Positions 26,871-35,710 of a stretch of 64,000 bases of DNA are shown piece by piece. The notes under the pieces were generated by a model that saw nothing but the letters and a program-made list of their open reading frames with translations, searched no databases and had not been told where the DNA came from. This DNA comes from Halalkalibacter suaedae (lineage in GTDB: Bacteria > Bacillota > Bacilli > Bacillales > Bacillaceae_D): assembly GCF_017939705.1 (NCBI RefSeq), contig NZ_JAGKSQ010000003.1:493584-557583 (forward strand), written 5' to 3'. The translations under genes were made by a program, and so were the position numbers. The first letter of the stretch is position 1. The number at the start of each line of letters is the position of its first letter.

Positions 26871-28661
26871 CTACAACGTCGCCTTCATCTGATTCTGCAA
26901 TAAATTGCTAAACACACTCCTTTTTTCTTCCGCCAGCTGTGTAAATCCTCCCTGTTGAATCACTTGTCCATCCTCTAACACAACAACCTGGTCCGCATTA
27001 CGGATCGTCGACAGTCGGTGTGCAATCACTATAATAGTCATTTTTCCTTTTAAGCGTTCCAGTGCCGCTTGGATATTCGCCTCATTCTCCGTATCAAGTG
27101 CACTTGTTGCTTCATCTAATACAAGAATAGATGGATTACGCAAAATCGCACGAGCTAATACAATACGCTGGCGTTCTCCACCACTCAGTTTAATCCCACG
27201 ATCCCCAATAAGCGTATCCAACCCATCCGCCAGTTTACGAACAAATTCAGCAGCGGATGAAAATTCCAACGCTTCCCATATTTCAGCTTCCGTTGCATTC
27301 GGAACCACCAGCTTAAGGTTTTCTCGGATGCTAGCATTAAATAAAAATGGATCTTGGGGCACATAGCTAATCGCTTGTCTAAGGGAAACTAAATTGTCAC
27401 TTGTAAGCGGAACACCATCTATTAAGAGCTGTCCTCGTTCTGGCTGATTAAGACCCATCAGAAGATCAATTAACGTACTTTTCCCAGCACCTGACTTACC
27501 GACAAATGCCGTCATATGATTGGCTGGGATAGAGAGATTGATGTTTTGCAGGGCATATTGAGATTCAATATATCTGAAATAGATCGACTGGCATTGGATC
27601 TCCTGATTGACTGGCATTGGCTTAACCGTTGACTGATTAACCTGATCAAACTCCCTCGCTACTCGGCACTCATGCTGCATGGCTTTAACTGCTTTAAATG
27701 AAGGAAGCGTTGTGGCAATTTGCTCTAGGGAACCTTGAATCCCAGCAACCCTTGGCCACAACCGTGAAAAAATAGCGACGATGATCATCAATTGTGCAGT
27801 CTGCGCATTGAACAGTTGAACCGCAAGAAAGATAAAAAGAGCCATAAAAACGGCTGAAGCAATCTTATAATAAAACTGTGACGTCGTCTTTAAGATTGTG
27901 TATTGAACTTGTTCAGTCTCCATCCTTTTCGTAATCCCTTTGTACCAGTGTAGACGGGATTCCTCCAATGTATTGCTTTTAATATCTTTAATGCCATTAA
28001 TTTGGTCCGTGATCCCTCCGATATACTCTTTTCCGAGAATATAATTCCTATTTCCTAACGCAAGAGAATGTTTAAGGAACTTACGGTTAAATAGCAATAA
28101 CACTAACCCACATAGTAAAACAAACAGCGTAATACTAGGAGATAGCCACAAGGCGAGCCCAATTTGAATGAAGGTGAAAAGAAGCGAGGCTATAAATTGC
28201 AAAAAGGAATGAGTCCCTGCACTCGATCTCGCAATTTCAACAGTTAACAAATTGACCAGGTCCGATTTACGATTTTTAATAAAGAAATTCCAATTTGCAT
28301 GAAGAAGTGCCTCATATGTCTCTACGCGTATATACCGAAAAAATCCATGTTGGATCTTGGTATTGCGGATGGTGATCTGCCTTTCAACAAGATGATAGAA
28401 AATCACAACCATGACGTAAGTACCTAGAATAACCGGTAATCCAACAGTAGAGGGGATATTTTCGAGAAACTGTAACACCCGCTCTAGAGAAGTTCCTTCC
28501 GCATTAAAGTTGACAATCCCTGTCATATTAATGATCGGAATGAGCAGCAAGATCCCAATCCCATCTAGTAACCCAATTAGGACCATCGCAATCATATTGA
28601 TATAGAGGACTTTTCCAGAATATGTGTGAATTTGTTTTAAGAAATAGAGAATATCTTTCAT
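26871..28661 (-). CDS. Lasso-cluster ABC exporter (PadeD-type)
   Basis: 596 residues with about six TM segments in the first 310, then an ATPase with Walker A GKSGAGKST, signature LSGGERQR and Walker B ILVLDEATSALD. It starts 4 bases inside the end of the nucleotidyltransferase gene. In paeninodin-type clusters the D protein exports the mature peptide and gives self-immunity. No peptidase C39 domain is present, in agreement with a separate leader peptidase (B2). The fully canonical ATPase suggests a homodimer. Confidence 0.9.
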   Translation of the reverse strand: MKDILYFLKQIHTYSGKVLYINMIAMVLIGLLDGIGILLLIPIINMTGIVNFNAEGTSLERVLQFLENIPSTVGLPVILGTYVMVVIFYHLVERQITIRNTKIQHGFFRYIRVETYEALLHANWNFFIKNRKSDLVNLLTVEIARSSAGTHSFLQFIASLLFTFIQIGLALWLSPSITLFVLLCGLVLLLFNRKFLKHSLALGNRNYILGKEYIGGITDQINGIKDIKSNTLEESRLHWYKGITKRMETEQVQYTILKTTSQFYYKIASAVFMALFIFLAVQLFNAQTAQLMIIVAIFSRLWPRVAGIQGSLEQIATTLPSFKAVKAMQHECRVAREFDQVNQSTVKPMPVNQEIQCQSIYFRYIESQYALQNINLSIPANHMTAFVGKSGAGKSTLIDLLMGLNQPERGQLLIDGVPLTSDNLVSLRQAISYVPQDPFLFNASIRENLKLVVPNATEAEIWEALEFSSAAEFVRKLADGLDTLIGDRGIKLSGGERQRIVLARAILRNPSILVLDEATSALDTENEANIQAALERLKGKMTIIVIAHRLSTIRNADQVVVLEDGQVIQQGGFTQLAEEKRSVFSNLLQNQMKATL

Positions 28662-29821
28662 GAGAGCCCCCTTGATATTTCATTCTTCCTTGTCTTCCTC
28701 CATCCCCATAACAGCGGGCGTAGAGGAAAGTACAGGAAGTGCAAGGATTTTGGTAGTGGCAATGTATCTGTATCTTCTGGTAATGGGTGAAGCAAGCAAA
28801 GAACATGCAACACCTTTTGATTAAATGACATTAGAGCAAAAAGATGACGAGCATGGTAGCTAGATACGTCTTTGGGCACGGGATCGGTATGAAGGTTAAT
28901 CATATCTTCCAAATAAAAAATAGCTTGATTGGCTAGTTTTACTGACCGTTTTGTCAGAAGGGGATTCATTTCGCCTGTCACTTTCGCATCTAACAAACAA
29001 GAAGCAAGTCTAATCGCCTGCCCCCCAAGATGAGGATGATGATAGGTGAAAAATAACTGACAAACCCTTTTCCAATCCATCTCCATCTCCATCATTTGTC
29101 TAATATCAACTAGCCAACGAAGGCGTGACCAGCCGTGCCGTGCCCCGTGAGCGACAAGAAATACGAATAGATCCTCTCTACCTAATAAATATACAGGCGA
29201 ACTCGTTAGAACACTCTTCTTTCTCCGCTCCCACAACTCGTGAAATCTCGGTTCTTTCCCTGGACCTGGATGTAGACGCCAATGAATCTCGACCTTTATC
29301 CCTTTCTCTGGATGAACATATGTCACATGATGATGCCGCCAGCGCCAGTCATTTAAGACTGTCTCAATATAATCATCCTTCTCATACCCCTCGCAGACAA
29401 GCAATTCTTCTGCTTGTGGCAGGTGTTCAATTGGAATTAAGAAATCTAAATCACTCGACGTTCGAAGGGATAGATCTCCATACAGGTCCTGAGCAAGAAC
29501 CGGCCCTTTTAGGAAAAGGGTCTTGATGTTCTGAGCCAAGAATAGATTACTAATGCATTCCATTTCAGCACTTAACCGAAGCATCTTGAACGTATTTTGT
29601 TTGTAACGTCGCTCGAACCATTGTAATAAACGAACTGGAAAACGATCAGCAACCTGCTTTACTTTGGCATGCAGCAACGGAAAAACACGATGGTGGATGG
29701 AAAGGGTCTGAAAAAGCTCCCAGTCAATGTCAATGCCGATAGAGGGTGTTCTATCCTCTAACAAAGCAAAGATAAGCTTTAATTCTTTTGGAATCCTATC
29801 TAACTTAAAAGTGTTATCCAT
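28658..29821 (-). CDS. Nucleotidyltransferase-family protein of the lasso cluster (PsmN-like)
   Basis: 387 residues of the NTP_transf_5 type. The nucleotidyltransferase motif is visible in KGPVLAQDLYGDLSLRTSSD followed by LDFLIP, giving the D-x-D metal pair; a conserved W-R..H..HVTYVHPEKGIKVEIHW block follows. Such proteins accompany the kinase in Bacillus lasso clusters; in the pseudomycoidin system the homologue is reported to extend the phosphate on the C-terminal Ser with sugars. That activity is transferred here by analogy. It overlaps both neighbours by a few bases. Confidence 0.85.
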   Translation of the reverse strand: MDNTFKLDRIPKELKLIFALLEDRTPSIGIDIDWELFQTLSIHHRVFPLLHAKVKQVADRFPVRLLQWFERRYKQNTFKMLRLSAEMECISNLFLAQNIKTLFLKGPVLAQDLYGDLSLRTSSDLDFLIPIEHLPQAEELLVCEGYEKDDYIETVLNDWRWRHHHVTYVHPEKGIKVEIHWRLHPGPGKEPRFHELWERRKKSVLTSSPVYLLGREDLFVFLVAHGARHGWSRLRWLVDIRQMMEMEMDWKRVCQLFFTYHHPHLGGQAIRLASCLLDAKVTGEMNPLLTKRSVKLANQAIFYLEDMINLHTDPVPKDVSSYHARHLFALMSFNQKVLHVLCLLHPLPEDTDTLPLPKSLHFLYFPLRPLLWGWRKTRKNEISRGLS

Positions 29822-30296
29822 ACTGTTCTCCTTCTATCTTTTTCGCACTAATTTCCTTTGCAAATGTAGCGACAACCGTAAACTTCTCCATGCCTTCTGA
29901 ACCTGAAACATAGAATGGCCCACTCCGCAACCACGCATGTGCCACAAATTCACCCTTCTCGTCCTTGGCTGTTCCTAAATATAAAGTACTTTCAATCCCG
30001 CGTTTCTCTAGCATTTTCATCCCCGTAATCGCCTTAACCAAACACTGACTTTCCCAGAATGTATATGTGCTCATCATATGAATAGCCAGTGAAACCTCCT
30101 TCATCACTCGTCGTTTGTCTGGATCAAACAAGTGTGAGGTTTCCATCATTTGTGTACCTAAGGATGTAGCTACTTTTCCAAATTTACGTAACTTTAAAAT
30201 CCGTGCCCATGCTAGGTAAAGATAGGCTTCTAGTAAGAGCCCCTTAAAGTCATTTGATAAATGATAGAATGATTTCAATTTCCTAAGAACATTCAT
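29814..30296 (-). CDS. Lasso leader peptidase B2 (transglutaminase-like)
   Basis: 160 residues, the usual length of the stand-alone B2 protein. The catalytic Cys (residue 85, in FWESQCLVKAITGMKML) and His (residue 120, in GEFVAHAWL) of the transglutaminase-like protease are in place. B2 cuts the leader off the precursor after the Thr(-2)-x(-1) pair, once B1 has delivered it. It overlaps the nucleotidyltransferase by 8 bases and begins 14 bases after B1. Confidence 0.92.
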   Translation of the reverse strand: MNVLRKLKSFYHLSNDFKGLLLEAYLYLAWARILKLRKFGKVATSLGTQMMETSHLFDPDKRRVMKEVSLAIHMMSTYTFWESQCLVKAITGMKMLEKRGIESTLYLGTAKDEKGEFVAHAWLRSGPFYVSGSEGMEKFTVVATFAKEISAKKIEGEQYG

Positions 30297-30310
30297 ACGG
30301 TCCTCCTCCG

Positions 30311-30607
30311 TTAAGGGGTATCAATTTCCATAAGTCCCTCATCAATTAACTGACTCAAGAAAGTAATTACTTGCTCCTGACATATCGATGATTCAACTTC
30401 ATAATGAGACTGAAGTGTAGTCACGATATCCCTAACCAAAGTTGGTTCCTTCACCAATTCCCAAATCTCACCACCAAGCTCACCGAGGTTATAGTACTTA
30501 CCGTTATGAATGCTCAGCATTACTTTTTCCCCGTCCATATCTGAGACGATGTTCCCTGCACTTTGTTTAATACCCGTATTCATCGTAATCACTTGGTTTT
30601 TAATCAT
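30311..30607 (-). CDS. Lasso RRE protein B1 (PqqD-like)
   Basis: 98 residues with the PqqD-like RiPP recognition element: SDMDGEKVMLSIHNGKYYNL forms the winged-helix beta-strands that bind the leader, followed by GGEIWELV and a C-terminal helical wing (FLSQLIDEGLMEI). It recognises the leader's aromatic-x-x-P motif, here W-E-K-P and W-K-Q-P in the two precursors. Its ATG overlaps the kinase stop (ATGA), which gives tight coupling. Confidence 0.92.
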   Translation of the reverse strand: MIKNQVITMNTGIKQSAGNIVSDMDGEKVMLSIHNGKYYNLGELGGEIWELVKEPTLVRDIVTTLQSHYEVESSICQEQVITFLSQLIDEGLMEIDTP

Positions 30608-31527
30608 AACGCCTTTTCCTCCTTTGAAACTGTTGATAGAATTAGATCGGTTAACTCATGAGCTGTAAAGCGCGCTTCAGGTCGTCTTAATTGATACATC
30701 TCAATTTTGTTGACCATTTTAGCTGTCATATCAAAATGCCACTCCATTAGTCCAGCTGGAGTAACGAAGAATTTTCGGTAAGTATGAGTGAACAAGGTCT
30801 GAAGTCGCTCTAGGTTACGAATTGGTTTAAACTCAATTTCATTGTTATCCGTTTTGACAAGCTCAATAACCCCTGCAAGTTGAACAGGTTGATCTGCAAA
30901 CTGTGTTGAAACTGGGATAGCAAATTTGGTTTCACGATCTATGATGGGCCGATAGCCATCCGATTTCATTCCGAACTGATTAAGACTTTCGAGCCATAAT
31001 TTTTGTTGGGGGTATGCCGGTGTCACAATTGGCGTATTATGCTCGGTCAGCGTTACCGGTATCACATCGTCACTAAGTAAGTAGTACCCTCTATTTAAAA
31101 AAGCAGAGGCTAAGGTTGATTTTCCAGCACCCGATTTCCCCACAATTGCATAAGCCTTGTTGTCAATCATAATGGCACTACCATGTAGTGGAAGGATTTT
31201 CCTCTGAAGTAAGATTGCACCCATACAGGTTCCTAGGATATAGAGACGAACTTGGTCTGGATCCGCCTCACTCATAGGTGACACTAGAATTTCGTTTCCA
31301 TTTTTCATTTGAAAAATGGCCACATTAGGGACGTGAAATAAAATGAAATCTTGCTGAATGTGAAAATACTCATTTTGCTGTGCTAGTTCGTGCCATAGGG
31401 ATCGTAAGTCGTTTTCCCTAATAACAATATCTCGTGACACATGTTGGTTGGTCTGAACCAACTCAGGTAGTGTAATTTCACTTAAAATATGTAATCCAAA
31501 TGCTGTGTACGTTTTTACTTCGGTCAT
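30604..31527 (-). CDS. HPr-kinase-like lasso precursor kinase (PadeK-type)
   Basis: 307 residues. The C-terminal half carries an HPr kinase fold with Walker A GKSGAGKST (residues 130-138) preceded by the typical PLHGSA strand, and LLSDDVIPV as the second metal/nucleotide motif. PadeK/ThcoK enzymes phosphorylate the C-terminal Ser of paeninodin-type precursors. Both precursor-like peptides here end in Ser, which agrees. The gene is separated from the precursor by 283 bases that hold inverted repeats and a SinR-like site. Confidence 0.9.
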   Translation of the reverse strand: MTEVKTYTAFGLHILSEITLPELVQTNQHVSRDIVIRENDLRSLWHELAQQNEYFHIQQDFILFHVPNVAIFQMKNGNEILVSPMSEADPDQVRLYILGTCMGAILLQRKILPLHGSAIMIDNKAYAIVGKSGAGKSTLASAFLNRGYYLLSDDVIPVTLTEHNTPIVTPAYPQQKLWLESLNQFGMKSDGYRPIIDRETKFAIPVSTQFADQPVQLAGVIELVKTDNNEIEFKPIRNLERLQTLFTHTYRKFFVTPAGLMEWHFDMTAKMVNKIEMYQLRRPEARFTAHELTDLILSTVSKEEKAL

Positions 31528-31647
31528 TTGGGTTCCCCCTTACTTATCAAATTCTTTCGCCTCCCTTATGTTGCTTACGATATAAAGGAGTCTTATGTAC
31601 TAACTTCTTTAAGATAAGATACTAGTGCCCTCTTTTCCAAAAAGTAC

Positions 31648-31663
31648 CGTTCTTAATAATGAA
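31648..31663. promoter_or_regulatory. Imperfect SinR-type operator between precursor and kinase
   Basis: GTTCTTAATAATGAAC is an inverted pair of GTTC..GAAC half-sites in the gap between the lasso precursor and kinase genes. It fits the SinR half-site GTTCTYT with mismatches. Binding is inferred. Confidence 0.45.
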
Positions 31664-31708
31664 CAAAAAATAAAGGGCTACCCTCGATTCTAGCTCTCCG
31701 GGTAATCC

Positions 31709-31764
31709 ATAGAGTGACTAGACTCTCTATGATTGAAGCCTTTCTTCATACCCATTGAGAGTCT
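31709..31764 (-). repeat. Overlapping inverted repeats between precursor and kinase genes
   Basis: AGACTCTC (31720-31727) is complementary to GAGAGTCT (31757-31764) with an inner GAAG/CTTC pair. ATAGAG (31709-31714) can instead pair with CTCTAT (31725-31730). The two hairpins share bases, so they exclude each other, as in an attenuator or a processing site that sets precursor mRNA above enzyme mRNA. No clear T-run follows either stem. Confidence 0.6.
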
Positions 31765-31810
31765 AATCTAACCTACTGTCTAGTATTTGCAACCCGTATA
31801 ATGATTACAC

Positions 31811-31948
31811 CTAACTCCAAGTTAACTGATCTCTAGGGGTACCATCTTCGTATGTTTGATCCAGATTATTCCCACTATGTGGATTTGACATTGTCATATT
31901 AATTTCAAGGACTTCTAAAACTGGTTTTTCCCAATGCTTTTTCATCAT
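31811..31948 (-). CDS. Lasso peptide precursor (paeninodin-type leader, noncanonical core)
   Basis: 45 residues, ATG 6 bases after AAAGGAGG and only 13 bases past the cyclase stop. The leader MKKHWEKPVLEVLEINMTM shows the W-x-x-P motif for B1, LEVLE, and Thr at -2. The expected core after TM is 25 residues: it starts SNPHSGNNLDQTYED and ends TPRDQLTWS. Compared with paeninodin (A1, P3, D9) it keeps P3 but has Ser at 1 and its first acidic residue, Asp, at 10. A Ser1-Asp10 ring would be one residue larger than known lasso rings. The C-terminal Ser is the expected target of the kinase. Confidence 0.85.
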   Translation of the reverse strand: MMKKHWEKPVLEVLEINMTMSNPHSGNNLDQTYEDGTPRDQLTWS

Positions 31949-31961
31949 TAATCACCTCCTT

Positions 31962-33899
31962 TCAAAATTGATGAATAAATCTAGATACAATTACACTTCT
32001 CATTAAAACCCTGTAATCTGGATCAGTAGCATGATCTGAGAGTGGACCGTCTTTAGCCTTTGAAAGGGCGTGGTAGATAACCGCTTCGTCCAAAAAGTCC
32101 ATAACACCACTATCTTTAGTCATACGTTCTGCCTCATCAATAAAGGCTTTCCAATGAGGCTTCATACGTTCAACCCAATCAGCTCCTTGTACGCCTCGTA
32201 TTCGTTGATTTAAGCGTACTTTATCTGGTAAATAGCCTTTAGTTGCCCTTCGAATGAGGGCCCGATCCATCCCATTTCGCACACATTGTTCTTCTGGAAC
32301 GGATAAACAAAACTTTATAACTCGTAGATCGTTTGTAGAGTCACGCTTCCATAACCCATAGCGAAGTGATAGCTTCGCTGCGAAACTATTTGTAGAATTC
32401 CAATGGAAGATATCCTCAAAATGTCTTCTTCTGAGTTCATAGATATTATCGGAAGAGAACCACCCCGTATTATTTAATCCATACTGTTTAAGTTTGCTAT
32501 ACACATCATGCTTTAGAGCAAATTGAGCATTAATCAGAGTTGGAAATGGGTATGTAACCGTTGAAGAGTACAATTTTTTGGTGAATGGAAAAGCTAGATT
32601 AGTGAGCATAGGAAGTCTACGTAATCGAGCTCCTCCAGCGTTTTTGCTGTATTGATTTAACTCTCTTACAAGATGGATCCACCGCATTTTCTTTAGAAGT
32701 TCGGCATAATAATTCAACGCGTGGCCCCAAGAGATGGTGAAATTACCTCTCCCACCATTTAGCAACACTCCAACGTTTTGTTCATTCGCTTTTTCAAAGA
32801 TTCCTTTTAACCAAAATGAATTTTCAAAGAACTTGTAAGGACCCTCTAAAATGTTTAAAAACTCATCAATTTCCGAATAGGAATCTTTCCCCTCAAAATC
32901 TAAGTATTGAGCGTGAATACCTCCAATATAATTAACCGTCGATTGAATATAAGGCCTCTCGTCTGGCATTAATTGTTTTGGAGTAAAATCGATAAATTCT
33001 TTTGTTGGAATATAACTATACGTTTGTAATTTTCTATTTTGATCTTTTAATGTTTTTGCTGCGAAGCTTACAACGGAACTAGAGTCTAATCCCCCACTCA
33101 AATCAGCACCAACATTATGATGTGTTCTCAAACGGGAATCTACAGCTTTCTGAAAAACTTCTTGGAATGCCTCTACGTATTCGTCGTCAGAATGAAGGAT
33201 TAATTGCTTATCGTCAGTCAGCATGCAATATTGAGTTAATTTAATCGTCTCTCCAATTACAGTGATACTATGAGATGGCGGTACCTGGTTTATATACATA
33301 TAAGGCGTAATACTAGTATCAACACTATCTACCACTGATGAAATAGCTAAGTACTCAGCTAACCATGTTTCATTCAATCGTCTCTTCACGTATGGGAGAG
33401 AAAGTAAGGCCTCAATCGTTGTTGAAAAAGCAAATTGTTGTTGGTTCTTGAAATAATAGAGTGTTCTACCACCAGAAAAGTCCCTTGCACCAAATAATTT
33501 ATTCTTTCTTTTATCCCATATCATAAAAGCGAAGTCACCAATCAAATGTTTCGGAGACTCGTCGCCCCACTTGTAGTAGCTAAGTAAAATCAATTGACTG
33601 TCTGGCATAGTTGCTCCAAGCCCACGGTCAATCCCCAACAAATCATACAGTTCCTGACGATTATCAATAATCGCATCGGCTGTGATAGCCGTTTCCCTCT
33701 CGTGATCAAAAAAAGGTAAGGGTTCTTCTATCGATTCAGGTGTGATCCATTGTGATAGACATCCTAAAAAAATATTATTATTGTTCCAGGATTTCAGATC
33801 ATTAGCAGGAAACTGGGCTAAACTGTTCATCATTTTGGTTAAATGATCAACTGGTACAGATGAACGATTAGAATGATAAATACCAACTATTGCACTCAT
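31962..33899 (-). CDS. Lasso cyclase (asparagine-synthetase-like, C protein)
   Basis: 645 residues. The N-terminal glutaminase-like half lacks the catalytic Cys2 (sequence MSAIVGIYHSN), as in lasso cyclases, which use no glutamine. The C-terminal synthetase half keeps the ATP-pyrophosphatase loop SGGLDSS (residues 268-274). The enzyme adenylates an Asp/Glu side chain of the precursor and closes the ring with the N-terminal amine. It is the first gene of the lasso cluster and has AAGGAGGGGG ahead of the ATG. SinR-type palindromes lie upstream at 33923 and 34011. Confidence 0.92.
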   Translation of the reverse strand: MSAIVGIYHSNRSSVPVDHLTKMMNSLAQFPANDLKSWNNNNIFLGCLSQWITPESIEEPLPFFDHERETAITADAIIDNRQELYDLLGIDRGLGATMPDSQLILLSYYKWGDESPKHLIGDFAFMIWDKRKNKLFGARDFSGGRTLYYFKNQQQFAFSTTIEALLSLPYVKRRLNETWLAEYLAISSVVDSVDTSITPYMYINQVPPSHSITVIGETIKLTQYCMLTDDKQLILHSDDEYVEAFQEVFQKAVDSRLRTHHNVGADLSGGLDSSSVVSFAAKTLKDQNRKLQTYSYIPTKEFIDFTPKQLMPDERPYIQSTVNYIGGIHAQYLDFEGKDSYSEIDEFLNILEGPYKFFENSFWLKGIFEKANEQNVGVLLNGGRGNFTISWGHALNYYAELLKKMRWIHLVRELNQYSKNAGGARLRRLPMLTNLAFPFTKKLYSSTVTYPFPTLINAQFALKHDVYSKLKQYGLNNTGWFSSDNIYELRRRHFEDIFHWNSTNSFAAKLSLRYGLWKRDSTNDLRVIKFCLSVPEEQCVRNGMDRALIRRATKGYLPDKVRLNQRIRGVQGADWVERMKPHWKAFIDEAERMTKDSGVMDFLDEAVIYHALSKAKDGPLSDHATDPDYRVLMRSVIVSRFIHQF

Positions 33900-33922
33900 A
33901 CTCCCCCTCCTTCAAGACCTAA

Positions 33923-33938
33923 ATTCTTAATTAAGAAC
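33923..33938. promoter_or_regulatory. Imperfect SinR-type operator near the lasso cyclase start
   Basis: ATTCTTAATTAAGAAC is a near-perfect palindrome one base off the GTTCTT..AAGAAC form, 24 bases upstream of the cyclase ATG. Confidence 0.5.
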
Positions 33939-34010
33939 AATAATATAAAAAAAAATACACCAAATGCACTGATCTTATAAAATTATTTACAAGAACGATT
34001 TAGAGGTTGT

Positions 34011-34026
34011 GTTCTTTTTAAAGAAC
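34011..34026. promoter_or_regulatory. SinR-type operator upstream of the lasso cluster
   Basis: GTTCTTTTTAAAGAAC, a full GTTCTTT/AAAGAAC pair identical to the palindrome at the sinI promoter (60293-60308), 111 bases ahead of the cyclase gene. A further half-site AAGAAC lies at 33991. The rest of 33900-34104 is AT-rich with no gene. I could not pick a convincing -35/-10 pair. Confidence 0.7.
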
Positions 34027-34104
34027 GGATTAATTTTAATTTTACACCAAGAACTGGTAATGTCAATCATGTAATAAAAATATTCATCAACCTTCTAAAT
34101 AACA

Positions 34105-34614
34105 TCACTCTATATAACATCCATTCTTAAATTTCGTGTTTTCAATGTTAAGTATTCTGCTATTTTCCACCTTAATCATACACCTAGAAAGTATTTTGGA
34201 TGATGAGTCAACTAGAACTATCTCATTTAGTAGCGAGGTATCAGAAACATAGTTTGTAAGTTGATCCACATTGATTTTATGGACGTTACCTAACAATTCA
34301 TCGATAACTACTTCTAGTTCCTCTCCCTCTAGTTCTGAGTTCTCTGCAACTTGCTTCATCAAAGAATCCTTGAAATTCTCAGGCAACTCTCTAATGACTA
34401 CTTCACCACCTAATGGTAAGCTTGCGTTTTCTAATTCGTACATAGAAATAGCTGATTCAATTTGACCTATACTAACATTCGTAAGAGAATCATTCATTTC
34501 TGCAACCGTATTTGAGACAACTGGAAATAAAACGATTATAACAATACCTATACAAGAGATAGACATTAAAAGCTCTGACAGTGTTATACCTCTATTCAAT
34601 TGCTTGCTCAACAT
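34105..34614 (-). CDS. Type IV pilin-like (prepilin) protein at the end of the eps operon
   Basis: 169 residues. The N-terminus is a class of prepilin signal: a short basic leader MLSKQLNRG, then ITLSELLMSISCIGIVIIVLF. Cleavage after Gly9 would leave Ile1 and Glu5, followed by one hydrophobic helix, as in type IV pilins and ComG pseudopilins. The rest is a unique polar domain with two Cys (MIKV region and KNGCYIE). It starts 3 bases after galE ends, so it is co-transcribed with exopolysaccharide genes. No prepilin peptidase or pilus motor is nearby. Confidence 0.75.
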   Translation of the reverse strand: MLSKQLNRGITLSELLMSISCIGIVIIVLFPVVSNTVAEMNDSLTNVSIGQIESAISMYELENASLPLGGEVVIRELPENFKDSLMKQVAENSELEGEELEVVIDELLGNVHKINVDQLTNYVSDTSLLNEIVLVDSSSKILSRCMIKVENSRILNIENTKFKNGCYIE

Positions 34615-34617
34615 GGA

Positions 34618-35649
34618 TTATGCTCGTGAAACCTTCTTCGAGGCAAACCCATTCGGATGACTCTTCTGCCAGCGCCAGGCATCTCGACACATTTCATGCA
34701 GTCCATATTGTGTAGACCAATTAAGCATCTGATTCGCTTTATGAGGATTCGCTAGACTAATCGCCACATCCCCTTCTCTCCGTTCAACAATTTGATAAGG
34801 AATCTCTTGTCCCGAAGCTTCCTTAAACGTACGTATCATTTCCAGAACACTATATCCTTCTCCCGTGCCGAGATTATAAGCCTCAATTCCAGTTGAATTC
34901 AGATGCCTCTCAAGTGCTTTTATATGTCCACGCGCTAGATCAACTACGTGAATATAGTCTCTTACCCCGGTCCCATCAGGTGTCGTATAGTCATTCCCAA
35001 AGACATTCAACCTTTCTAACTTGCCAACTGCGACTTGTGAGATATAGGGAAGCAGGTTATTAGGTACACCATTAGGATCCTCACCAATTAATCCGCTATT
35101 ATGTGCACCAACAGGGTTAAAGTAGCGTAACACTGCAATACTCCAGTCGTTGTTTGCTACACAGAGATCTCGTAAAATTTCCTCAGTCATTACCTTTGTT
35201 CTGCCATATGGATTTGTTGCATGTAGCGGTAGTTCCTCATGTAGTGGAACTTGATCAGTTGCACCATAAACTGTTGCTGATGAGCTAAATACCAGGTTAC
35301 GCACACTGAATTTCTCCATTAAATCACATAGAATAAATGTCCCGGTTAAATTGTTAAAATAGTACTTTAATGGTACTTCGACTGACTCACCCACAGCTTT
35401 CAGTCCCGCAAAGTGAATTACGGCATCAATGTCATGATTAAGGAACACTTTGCTAAGACCCTCTTTGTCTAATAAATCCACTTGATAGAAGGTTAGATCC
35501 TTTTCTGTTATTTCACAAACCCGTTCCAAGGCTTCAGGTTTACTGTTTGATAGGTTATCGACCACGATTACCTCGTAGCCTGCCTTTAATAATTCGATAC
35601 AAGTGTGGGAGCCGATGTAGCCGGCACCACCTGTTACTAGGATTTGCAT
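34618..35649 (-). CDS. galE: UDP-glucose 4-epimerase
   Basis: 343 residues from the ATG that follows GGGAGGAATATTA. It interconverts UDP-glucose and UDP-galactose (or their N-acetyl forms) to supply the eps glycosyltransferases. The Rossmann loop VTGGAGYIGSH, the catalytic Ser-Tyr-Lys set (FSSSATVYG and NPYGRTK) and PVGAHNSGLIGEDP are typical. It is near the 3' end of the eps operon, before the pilin-like gene. Confidence 0.95.
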   Translation of the reverse strand: MQILVTGGAGYIGSHTCIELLKAGYEVIVVDNLSNSKPEALERVCEITEKDLTFYQVDLLDKEGLSKVFLNHDIDAVIHFAGLKAVGESVEVPLKYYFNNLTGTFILCDLMEKFSVRNLVFSSSATVYGATDQVPLHEELPLHATNPYGRTKVMTEEILRDLCVANNDWSIAVLRYFNPVGAHNSGLIGEDPNGVPNNLLPYISQVAVGKLERLNVFGNDYTTPDGTGVRDYIHVVDLARGHIKALERHLNSTGIEAYNLGTGEGYSVLEMIRTFKEASGQEIPYQIVERREGDVAISLANPHKANQMLNWSTQYGLHEMCRDAWRWQKSHPNGFASKKVSRA

Positions 35650-35710
35650 TAATATTCCTCCCATAATAAATAGGCACCCAGATGCTGGATGCTCCTTAGT
35701 GTTTTGGATT

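Noticed and set aside
34105..34614. ComG pseudopilin of a competence operon
   Set aside because: The prepilin signal is similar, but there is no comGA/GB or peptidase gene, and the gene is in the eps operon.
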